Shown one piece after another: positions 1 to 5,613 of a DNA stretch of 5,613 nucleotides. The stretch is taken from NCBI GenBank assembly GCA_022360535.1, contig JAKSCP010000518.1, positions 1 through 5,613 on the forward strand. Direction: 5' to 3'. Position 1 is the first letter of the stretch, and each line of letters opens with the position of its first letter. Below the pieces are notes generated by a model, which was given only the letters and a program-made list of their open reading frames with translations, did not search any database and was not told the origin of the DNA. Made by a program: the position numbers and the translations under genes. The DNA comes from Pseudomonadales bacterium. Its GTDB lineage: Bacteria; Pseudomonadota; Gammaproteobacteria; Pseudomonadales; Pseudohongiellaceae.

Positions 1-1
1 C

Positions 2-712
2 CGTTTCAATGCCTCCAATCAGTTATCTGAGGAAATTACCGATGAAGTAGGGCGACTGGCCATTGCCCGTCAGTCCCTTACCGAAGAAATGCAGCGCTTA
101 TTGGCCAATGTGGCAGCGCCCGAGGACAACGCCATTGGCGGTGTGCCGGTAGACAGCGAATACATTATCTTCGTCATCGACACCTCAGGCAGCATGTACA
201 ACACCCCCGGCAACTGGGACAAGATGCTGGATGTCATCGATAAAACCCTGGATGTATACCCGGAAGTTAAGGGTATTCAGGTGATGAATGACATGGGGGA
301 CTACATGTTCAACTCCTACCGGGGTGAATGGATGCCAGACACCCCGCGTGGGCGCAATAACATCATTTCTACCTTGCGAACTTGGCAGCCATACAGTAAT
401 AGTAGCCCTGTAGAAGGTGTGACACGCGCGATTAATACCTTTTATTCCCCGGATAAGAAAATTAGTATCTATGTTCTGGGGGACGATTTTCAGCCAGGCG
501 GGTCTATTCGAGATGTACTAAACACGATAGACCGCATCAATGTGGAAGATGAAAATGGCGACCGGCTGGTGCGGATTCACGGCATCGGCTTCCCGACTAT
601 TTTCGCCGGGCCACCGCGCTTTCGACAAAGCGCGTATCGCTACACCAATATGATGCGTGAAATGACGCAGCGTAATGGTGGTACATTTGTTGGACTAAAT
701 GATTTTCAATGA
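2..712 (+). CDS. VWA domain-containing protein, 5' truncated by window edge
   Basis: The reading frame is open from the first complete codon at base 2 to TGA at 710-712, so the true start lies upstream. An internal ATG at 89 is not a convincing start because coding sequence without stops precedes it. The first ~40 visible residues (rich in E, Q, L, A) look like the end of a helical or coiled-coil segment. A von Willebrand factor A domain follows: a hydrophobic strand ending in DTSGSM (codons 179-196) gives the DxSxS part of the metal-ion-dependent adhesion site, and VLGDD (473-487) supplies the later Asp. The position normally held by the MIDAS Thr appears to be Ser (SNSSPVEG, 395-418). The end, RNGGTFVGL, fits a proteobacterial VWA family that I recall carrying an N-terminal membrane anchor plus coiled coil; that anchor would be outside the window. 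A role in protein-protein contacts at the inner membrane or in the periplasm is inferred. It heads a run of envelope genes, 57 bp before the next start. Confidence 0.88.
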   Translation, partial: RFNASNQLSEEITDEVGRLAIARQSLTEEMQRLLANVAAPEDNAIGGVPVDSEYIIFVIDTSGSMYNTPGNWDKMLDVIDKTLDVYPEVKGIQVMNDMGDYMFNSYRGEWMPDTPRGRNNIISTLRTWQPYSNSSPVEGVTRAINTFYSPDKKISIYVLGDDFQPGGSIRDVLNTIDRINVEDENGDRLVRIHGIGFPTIFAGPPRFRQSAYRYTNMMREMTQRNGGTFVGLNDFQ

Positions 713-769
713 GCCAGAAGCGTAGCCTGGACGTAATATTGGTTATCTAGACTTTCGACAGCGATCATC

Positions 770-1408
770 ATGAACAAAATACTCAAAACAATGAAGGTAC
801 AAGTCGGTAAACACGCCAGGGTCAGCGTGCTCTTGGTATTTGCCGCCGCACTCGCGGGTTGTGGGGTTAACAATGTCACTATCGAAGGCAGCTTTCCCAC
901 ACCAAACATCAGTAAATTGCCGCTGACCGTAGCAGTTTATTATGACGATGCCCTGAAAGAATTCGCCTACATGGAATACTCTGAAACCGGTAGCGAAGAA
1001 TTCAATATCGAAAGCGGCCAGTCGCACGTGCAGCTATTCAACGCCGTATTGCCGGCCATGTTCGACCAGGTGGTCGAAGTGAACCAAATGGAAGAAGCGC
1101 AGGCTGGGCAAGTGGACGCGGTTTTTATGCCGTTAATAGAAGAATTTCAATTGGCCTTACCAGCCAAGACCAAACTGGATGTGTATGAGGTTTGGATTAA
1201 GTACAACATGCGCCTGGTGACTCCAGAGGGAGATTACATTGCGGACTGGGTACTGACTTCTTACGGCAAGACCCCAACTGAAACTTTTCGTTCTGCCGAA
1301 GCCGGCATTAATGAAGCCGCTGTGGTTGCCCTGCGCGATTTGGCCTCCAGCTTTTCACTAACCTTCACACAGGTGCCCGAAGTTCGGGATTGGTTAGCCA
1401 GCTTGTAG
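770..1408 (+). CDS. Putative outer-membrane lipoprotein of unknown function (212 aa)
   Basis: The N-terminus is a lipoprotein signal: positive residues (K, H, R around 9-17), a hydrophobic core VLLVFAAA, and lipobox LAGC with lipidated Cys31. Residue +2 is Gly, not Asp, which by the E. coli Lol rule predicts the outer membrane. The mature part (~180 aa) has alternating strands and helices: a strand LTVAVYYDD (52-60), a region ending in a helix (84-103), a strand with AVFMPLIEEFQ (117-127), a strand YEVWIKYNMRLVTPEGDYIADW (139-160), and a C-terminal helix (174-196). This order resembles small periplasm-facing lipoproteins such as YajG, but I cannot assign a family. ATG 770 is the first start after an in-frame TAA at 734. 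ATG 791 (Met8) would give a more usual 24-residue signal ending at the same Cys. Neither start has a clear Shine-Dalgarno sequence. It sits between the VWA gene and a second lipoprotein gene, so a shared envelope role is likely but unproven. Confidence 0.85.
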   Translation: MNKILKTMKVQVGKHARVSVLLVFAAALAGCGVNNVTIEGSFPTPNISKLPLTVAVYYDDALKEFAYMEYSETGSEEFNIESGQSHVQLFNAVLPAMFDQVVEVNQMEEAQAGQVDAVFMPLIEEFQLALPAKTKLDVYEVWIKYNMRLVTPEGDYIADWVLTSYGKTPTETFRSAEAGINEAAVVALRDLASSFSLTFTQVPEVRDWLASL

Positions 1409-1421
1409 TTCATTGGACGAC

Positions 1422-1429
1422 AAGGGGGG
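1422..1429 (+). promoter_or_regulatory. Strong Shine-Dalgarno sequence for the second lipoprotein gene
   Basis: A purine run AAGGGGGG ends 5 bases before ATG 1435. It sets the start at 1435 rather than at an upstream in-frame TTG (1390), which lies inside the end of the preceding gene. Confidence 0.75.
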
Positions 1430-1434
1430 TGGAT

Positions 1435-2106
1435 ATGATCACTGAGCAAACAACGACAAGAATAAAACTACTGGCAGTCTTGCTGCTGGGATTGCTTGCG
1501 GCCTGCACCAGCACCACTGTCGACGAATTCAGGCAGGGAGAAACCGGCATCGAGAGTGATGAGTCAGTCGTGATTCTTGGCCGTCGCCAGGCCAGTGACT
1601 ATGAAACTCGCGCCGATTTCGTGGAATGTGTAGGTGACCGTATGGGTCGCGGGGAAAATGCGATCAATGTTGTCCCCGAACAGGAATTTATCGATGCCAT
1701 GTTTCCCTGGTTTGAGCCGCGCACGGCGCCGCTAAGAACCAGAGATCTGGAACAGCTCATGGCAGAAGATGTCGTGGCTCGCAAAATGGGCGAGTTCGGC
1801 ATTCGTTATATTGTCTGGTTGGACGGTTTTACTGAAACCACTGATCGACAAGGTTCTATTTCTTGCACTATCGGACCGGGCGGAGGCGGCTGTTTCGGCT
1901 TCGGCACCTGGGAAGATGATGCAAACTTTGATGCGCGTGTCTGGGATGTCGGTTCACTGACCAATGTGGGAACGATCAATACCGATGCCTCAGGCCAGTC
2001 CTATCTGCCTGCCCTGGTGGTACCCATTCCACTCATTGCGCGAGTTGAGGCCAATGCCTGTAGTCGCTTGGCTGCTCAGCTTAAACAGTTTGTAATTGGT
2101 AGCTAG
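1435..2106 (+). CDS. Putative outer-membrane lipoprotein with Cys/Gly-rich loop (223 aa)
   Basis: The start is ATG 1435, chosen for its strong ribosome binding site and because it gives a normal signal: TTTRIK, a Leu-rich core, then lipobox LAAC with lipidated Cys24. The +2 residue is Thr, which predicts outer-membrane sorting. The mature protein begins with a Thr/Ser linker, then a strand SVVILGRR (44-51), a helix-rich middle (83-121), and strand IRYIVWLDGF (123-132). Next comes a distinctive loop, SCTIGPGGGGCFGFG (143-157), with Cys144 and Cys153 around a Gly run, then a strand with FDARVWDV (165-172) and a final helix containing Cys209. With Cys65 the mature chain has four Cys besides the lipidated one, an even number compatible with two disulfides in the periplasm. 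I do not recognise a named family. It lies 26 bp after the first lipoprotein gene and 44 bp before the M48 protease gene, so co-transcription is likely. Substrate or partner unknown. Confidence 0.87.
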   Translation: MITEQTTTRIKLLAVLLLGLLAACTSTTVDEFRQGETGIESDESVVILGRRQASDYETRADFVECVGDRMGRGENAINVVPEQEFIDAMFPWFEPRTAPLRTRDLEQLMAEDVVARKMGEFGIRYIVWLDGFTETTDRQGSISCTIGPGGGGCFGFGTWEDDANFDARVWDVGSLTNVGTINTDASGQSYLPALVVPIPLIARVEANACSRLAAQLKQFVIGS

Positions 2107-2122
2107 TCTAGTCATAACTAAC

Positions 2123-2148
2123 TGCTACCACTCGACCGACAGGTGGCA
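2123..2148 (+). promoter_or_regulatory. Possible hairpin covering the M48 gene ribosome binding site
   Basis: TGCTACC (2123-2129) can pair with GGTGGCA (2142-2148), giving seven pairs including one G-U, with a 12-base loop. The 3' arm contains most of the Shine-Dalgarno AGGTGG (2141-2146), which lies 4 bases before ATG 2151. Folding would hide the ribosome binding site. The stem is short, so regulation is only a suggestion. Confidence 0.3.
2141..2146 (+). promoter_or_regulatory. Shine-Dalgarno sequence for the M48 protease gene
   Basis: AGGTGG lies 4 bases before ATG 2151 and supports that start. The next in-frame ATG (Met52) would lose the lipoprotein signal. Confidence 0.65.
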
Positions 2149-2150
2149 CT

Positions 2151-3668
2151 ATGCATGATCTGAGTCTCAAAAGCTTGGGCGACGCAATCATCGCGAACTT
2201 CCGTTTTAAATTTACCTTGCAGCTTGTCGCTGCATTGTTGGCGCTCAACACGTTAACGTCTTGTGCTGTGAATCCCGCAACAGGCAGTCCCAATCTGGTT
2301 TTGATGGGCGAGAATCGGGAGAAAGAGATTGGCCTCGAAGAACACGAGAAAGTGCTGGCAAGTCAGCCAATCCTGCAAGATGAAGAATTACTGGCCTATG
2401 TCACCGAAGTTGGCAATAGGATTGCCGCCGCCAGTCACCGACCGGATCTGGAATACACGTTCACAATTATCGATAGCCCGGCCATTAACGCTATGGCCCT
2501 GCCAGGCGGCTATGTCTATGTGAATCGTGGTCTGCTTAACTTCATGAATTCAGAGGCTGAACTGGCGGCAGTAATCGCCCATGAGATTGGGCATATCACT
2601 GCTCGTCATGCGGTACAGCAACAAGCCCGGGGCGCTCTCGCTCGCACCGCCGCAACAGTAGGTGGTTTCGTTACAGCAGTGGCGACAGGCAGTGGTTACG
2701 CGGGAAATCAAATCAGCCAGGTAGCTTCGATCTGGGCCCAGACTGGGCTCAGTGGGTTTGGCAGAGAGATGGAGCTGGAAGCAGATAGTCTGGGTGCAGA
2801 ATATCTGTTGAATGCGGGCTATGACCCTTCTGCGGTGATCGATGTAGTTACCGTGCTGAAAAACCAGGAAGACTTCAATCGTCTTACCACTGGCAGCGGT
2901 GGTGGTTACCATGGCCTGTTTGCCACTCACCCCCGCAACGATACCCGTTTGCAACAAGCCATCGCTTCTGTTGGTGCATTAGAAGAGTCGGAAGCCACGC
3001 TGACTGATGATAGTGAGTTTCGCGCACACATGAACGGTCTGGTAGTGGGAGAGAGTGCTTCTTCACAACAGCAGGACGAGCGCAATCGCTACTACGAAAC
3101 CAATCTGGGCTATACCATAGTCTTTCCAGATGACTGGAATGTAGAGAGCTCATTTACAACTGTGAGTGGCGGGGCTGAAGGTGTGGGTAGTCTGCAGGTG
3201 GAAGCCAGAAGGCTGAATGACAATATAGAGCCACGTGTCTTTATTAGAGATGTTCTGGGCATCACTAACCTGCAAAAATCCGAAGCACTCTCTCAGTATC
3301 GACTACTTGGTCATACAGGTACCCATGTCTCCAGTGAGACGGGCAACACCGAACGCGTGGCCGTGATCTATCTTGGGCCAAGGGCTTTCATTTTCCGTGG
3401 CGAGATTGCGAACAATAGCGCCGTCGATGAAATAGATGAACAGCTGCTGGACTCGATTCGAACCTTTCGAGCCATTCAGCGCGGTGAAACCTTGCTGGGT
3501 AGCGAAATGAAGATTCGTTATGTGCAGGCCAGTGAGTATTTCGACTTTGCCGTCGTCGCCCAACAGAGCAAGATTGCTAACTACCCGGAAGAAACCCTAC
3601 GCCTGTTAAACGGTTATTACCCCTCTGGCCAGCCTGAAGCCGGAGAGTGGGTTAAACTGGTCGAGTAA
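2151..3668 (+). CDS. M48 family metalloprotease, outer-membrane lipoprotein (505 aa)
   Basis: This is a zinc-dependent endopeptidase of the M48 (Ste24/HtpX-like) group, the family that holds the periplasmic quality-control proteases BepA and LoiP. A signal peptide with core LQLVAALLALNTL ends in lipobox LTSC (Cys38); +2 is Ala, predicting an outer-membrane anchor facing the periplasm. The protease domain spans ~50-270. H144-E-I-G-H148 supplies two zinc ligands and the catalytic Glu145, REMELEAD (205-212) supplies the third ligand, most likely Glu208, and THP (His260) matches a conserved M48 motif seen as His246 in BepA. DGLVVG-like NGLVVGES (295-302) leads into a C-terminal half. There, YYETNLGYTIVFPDDW (314-329) resembles the start of a PsbP/Mog1-like fold, and the tail RLLNGYYPSGQPEAGEWVKLVE resembles the end of a LysM-like module. 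This layout is familiar in ~480-500 aa proteobacterial M48 proteins, so the gene looks complete. It lacks the TPR repeats of BepA. Last gene of the envelope run. Substrate unknown; turnover of misfolded outer-membrane proteins is inferred from relatives. Confidence 0.93.
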   Translation: MHDLSLKSLGDAIIANFRFKFTLQLVAALLALNTLTSCAVNPATGSPNLVLMGENREKEIGLEEHEKVLASQPILQDEELLAYVTEVGNRIAAASHRPDLEYTFTIIDSPAINAMALPGGYVYVNRGLLNFMNSEAELAAVIAHEIGHITARHAVQQQARGALARTAATVGGFVTAVATGSGYAGNQISQVASIWAQTGLSGFGREMELEADSLGAEYLLNAGYDPSAVIDVVTVLKNQEDFNRLTTGSGGGYHGLFATHPRNDTRLQQAIASVGALEESEATLTDDSEFRAHMNGLVVGESASSQQQDERNRYYETNLGYTIVFPDDWNVESSFTTVSGGAEGVGSLQVEARRLNDNIEPRVFIRDVLGITNLQKSEALSQYRLLGHTGTHVSSETGNTERVAVIYLGPRAFIFRGEIANNSAVDEIDEQLLDSIRTFRAIQRGETLLGSEMKIRYVQASEYFDFAVVAQQSKIANYPEETLRLLNGYYPSGQPEAGEWVKLVE

Positions 3669-3682
3669 CTATCCAGTGAATA

Positions 3683-3708
3683 GGTGGCAACCTGCTGAGG
3701 TTGCTACC
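3683..3708 (+). terminator. Hairpin after the M48 gene, possible transcription terminator
   Basis: GGTGGCAACC (3683-3692) pairs with GGTTGCTACC (3699-3708): ten pairs with one G-U and a 6-base loop TGCTGA. It starts 14 bases after the stop codon, as a terminator would. No T-run follows (next bases GCCGCTAATCCC), so a classic intrinsic terminator is not supported. It may instead protect the 3' end of the transcript or act with Rho. Confidence 0.45.
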
Positions 3709-3791
3709 GCCGCTAATCCCCTGATCGCTCCTGAACTCCCAAGCTACTGATTTATAAAGCGAACTAGGCCACACAAGGGCACTTACTCATT

Positions 3792-3819
3792 TTGTTTTTC
3801 GTCTGCGCAGGGTTACACT
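3792..3819 (+). promoter_or_regulatory. Weak sigma-70-like promoter candidate for the GspE-like gene
   Basis: TTGTTT (3792-3797) and TACACT (3814-3819) are separated by 16 bases and match the -35 and -10 consensus at 3/6 and 4/6 positions. Transcription would start near 3826, leaving a leader of about 35 bases. The call rests mainly on position in the 193-bp gap. Confidence 0.22.
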
Positions 3820-3861
3820 TGGGCAATTTCTTAAATCCTGATGTGAGCGAGAGACGACGCC

Positions 3862-5613
3862 ATGGCCGCCGTTGAAGAGAAGAACAAGCTGGGCACCAAG
3901 CCAATGCCGCGCCCAGTCGCGCCTCTGGACCTCAAAGACTTCCTCGAGGGCCTGGTTGAGGAAGGGCGCATCACTCAGCAAGATATTGATCTCGCCATCA
4001 AAAATCGTCATGTGCCCGAGCATCGCGGCAAACATGTGCTGCATTTCATTGCCGATCTCGGTCTTGTCGATCAGCAGAATCCAAATCGCAATCTCGATAT
4101 CGAAACGCTCACTCAATCCCTGAGCAAACAATGCGGACAAGATTACTACCGCATTGATCCTTTAAAGATAGATGTTGCCGCAGTTACCAAAGTGATGGAC
4201 TACAAGTTCTCCGAACGGCACCAGATCCTTGCCGTGGAGGACCAGCTCAATACGGTGGTTATTGCCAGCGCTGAACCCTATCTGAATTCCTGGGAATCGG
4301 TGTTGGAACATACTTCTGGCAAACAGATCAAACGGGTTGTTTCCAATCCGGTTGATATCAAACGACTCACCACCGAATTTTATAGCGTCTCTCGTTCAAT
4401 TCAGGGTGCAACCAGGGGGCAGACCCAGCTTAAAGGCATTGGCAATCTGGAACAGATGCTGGAGCTGGGCAAATTAAAAGACCCGGAAGCCAATGATCAA
4501 CATATCGTCAATGTAGTTGACTGGTTGTTGCAGTACGCCTTTGAACAGCGCGCCAGTGACATTCATATCGAGCCTCGACGTGAGCAGGGTAATATTCGTT
4601 TTCGTATTGATGGCGTGCTTTATACCGTCTACTCCTTGCCGATGCAGGCCCTGAGTGCAGTGACCAGTCGCCTGAAAATCCTGGGCCGAATGAATGTGGC
4701 TGAGAAACGTAAACCGCAAGATGGCCGCATCAAAACCAAGAGCCCTAACGGTAATGAAGTAGAACTGCGTCTTTCGACGTTGCCCACTGCCTTCGGTGAA
4801 AAATTGGTTATGCGGATCTTCGATCCGGAAGTATTACTTAAGCCGTTCGAAGAACTGGGTTTGATCAACGATGATCTCGCGCGTTGGAATAAGATTACTG
4901 CCAACAATCACGGCATAGTCATCATCACCGGTCCAACCGGTAGCGGCAAGACAACCACGCTCTATTCAACACTGAAAACCCTCGCCACTGAAGAAGTGAA
5001 CGTCTGCACCATTGAAGACCCTATCGAAATGGTTGAAGACAGTTTCAATCAGATGCAGGTACAGGAAAACATTGATCTTGGCTTCGCCGACGGGGTAAAG
5101 GCATTGCTCAGGCAAGACCCCGATATCATCATGATTGGTGAGGTTCGTGACCTGCCTACTGCTGAGATGGCAATTCAAGCTGCACTCACGGGCCACCTGG
5201 TATTCACTACCTTACACACAAACGACGCGCCCTCGGCCATAACACGATTGTTAGAGTTAGGGGTTCCACCTTACTTATTGAAAGCTACAGTCATCGGTAT
5301 CATGGCGCAGAGACTGGTGCGGGTATTGTGTCCTCATTGCAAACAACCAACAGAAGTAAGCCAGGAAGCCTGGGAAACTCTTACTGCTCCATGGAAAGTG
5401 AAATTACCGAAGAAGGCCACTCATGCGGAAGGTTGCCTGGAATGTCGAGAAACAGGATTCCTGGGACGAGAAGGTATTTATGAGGTGATGCCTTTTACCG
5501 AATCGCTCTTCCGCTATGCTGATGACAAATCCGATCTGCCTCAGTTACGCAAACAAGCCTATAAAGAGGGTATGCTTAGTTTGCGTCTAAGTGGGGCGCA
5601 GAAGGTGGCTGCC
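3862..5613 (+). CDS. GspE/PulE/PilB-type secretion or pilus assembly ATPase, 3' truncated by window edge
   Basis: This is a hexameric cytoplasmic ATPase of the type II secretion / type IV pilus family, which drives pilin or pseudopilin assembly at the inner membrane. ATG 3862 is chosen because an in-frame TGA lies at 3844 and GAGAG (3849-3853) gives a weak ribosome binding site; 584 codons are visible. The N-terminal T2SSE_N-like domain (~20-170) has helices FLEGLVEEGRITQQDIDLAI and a second part ending in VVSNPVDIKRL. The core follows: ASDIHIEP (231-238), Walker A GPTGSGKTT (357-365, Lys363), Asp box TIEDP (383-387), Walker B DIIMIGE (421-427, Glu427) with VRD, and His box GHLVFTTLHTND (444-455). 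A zinc-binding tetracysteine set is present (C490, C493, C525, C528). All key residues are intact. The last visible residues, LRLSGAQKVAA, match the region just before the usual GLTT.EEV ending, so probably only ~15-30 residues are missing. No pilin or inner-membrane platform gene is visible, so it could be an orphan copy or the first gene of a locus continuing downstream; I cannot tell GspE from PilB. Confidence 0.93.
   Translation, partial: MAAVEEKNKLGTKPMPRPVAPLDLKDFLEGLVEEGRITQQDIDLAIKNRHVPEHRGKHVLHFIADLGLVDQQNPNRNLDIETLTQSLSKQCGQDYYRIDPLKIDVAAVTKVMDYKFSERHQILAVEDQLNTVVIASAEPYLNSWESVLEHTSGKQIKRVVSNPVDIKRLTTEFYSVSRSIQGATRGQTQLKGIGNLEQMLELGKLKDPEANDQHIVNVVDWLLQYAFEQRASDIHIEPRREQGNIRFRIDGVLYTVYSLPMQALSAVTSRLKILGRMNVAEKRKPQDGRIKTKSPNGNEVELRLSTLPTAFGEKLVMRIFDPEVLLKPFEELGLINDDLARWNKITANNHGIVIITGPTGSGKTTTLYSTLKTLATEEVNVCTIEDPIEMVEDSFNQMQVQENIDLGFADGVKALLRQDPDIIMIGEVRDLPTAEMAIQAALTGHLVFTTLHTNDAPSAITRLLELGVPPYLLKATVIGIMAQRLVRVLCPHCKQPTEVSQEAWETLTAPWKVKLPKKATHAEGCLECRETGFLGREGIYEVMPFTESLFRYADDKSDLPQLRKQAYKEGMLSLRLSGAQKVAA

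Noticed and set aside
710..769. Readthrough or fusion of the VWA gene with the first lipoprotein, which share a reading frame
   Set aside because: Two in-frame stops (TGA 710, TAA 734) separate them, and the second protein has its own signal peptide.
1390..1434. Upstream TTG start for the second lipoprotein, overlapping the first
   Set aside because: It would add 15 residues before the signal peptide. ATG 1435 has a strong Shine-Dalgarno sequence and gives a normal signal length.
2550..2957. 135-codon open frame on the minus strand
   Set aside because: It lies wholly inside the M48 protease domain, antisense to the HEIGH and third-ligand motifs. It has no recognisable domain.
3683..3708. 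Possible sigma-54 promoter (GG ... TTGCT) before the pilus-type ATPase
   Set aside because: The GG and GC elements are about 17 bases apart instead of the required 12. The sequence is explained by the hairpin.
3753..3758. TATAAA as a -10 box in the gap before the ATPase gene
   Set aside because: The best -35 at suitable spacing (CTGAAC) matches only half the consensus, and the leader would be long. It cannot be told from chance.
3787..4140. 117-codon open frame on the minus strand
   Set aside because: It overlaps the start of the GspE-like gene, whose frame is strongly supported. No domain or ribosome binding site stands out.

Overview
The window looks like chromosomal DNA of a Gram-negative, probably marine or environmental gammaproteobacterium. 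The evidence is three consecutive lipoprotein signal peptides with outer-membrane-type sorting residues, a GspE/PilB-type ATPase close to those of Pseudomonas and relatives, and a roughly even base composition. This assignment is inferred from protein style; there is no rRNA or other taxonomic marker. All five genes lie on the plus strand, two of them cut by the window edges. I see no tRNA, rRNA, CRISPR array, insertion sequence, integrase or phage gene.

Region 1 (1-3668) is a run of four closely spaced genes, probably one transcription unit (gaps of 57, 26 and 44 bp). It holds the C-terminal part of a von Willebrand factor A (VWA) protein with a MIDAS-type DxSxS motif, two small lipoproteins of unrecognised function (212 and 223 aa), and a 505-aa M48 metalloprotease that is itself a predicted lipoprotein (HEIGH motif, third-ligand Glu, THP motif, and a C-terminal half that looks like a PsbP-like fold plus a divergent LysM-like tail). 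Together they suggest a cell-envelope module: an inner-membrane-anchored or periplasmic VWA protein acting with three outer-membrane lipoproteins, one of them a protease. That joint role is inferred from order and localisation only.

Region 2 (3669-3861) is a 193-bp intergenic stretch. It holds a perfect-looking hairpin without a U-tract just after the protease gene and a weak promoter candidate, so it is probably a transcription boundary.

Region 3 (3862-5613) is almost all of a GspE/PulE/PilB-type secretion or pilus assembly ATPase with every catalytic motif intact. Only the last few dozen residues at most appear to be missing. Its partners, if any, lie outside the window.

No clearly new system is visible. 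The most interesting points are the VWA plus triple-lipoprotein cluster, the two unassigned lipoproteins (one with a Cys/Gly-rich loop), and paired hairpins with matching arms on either side of the protease gene.
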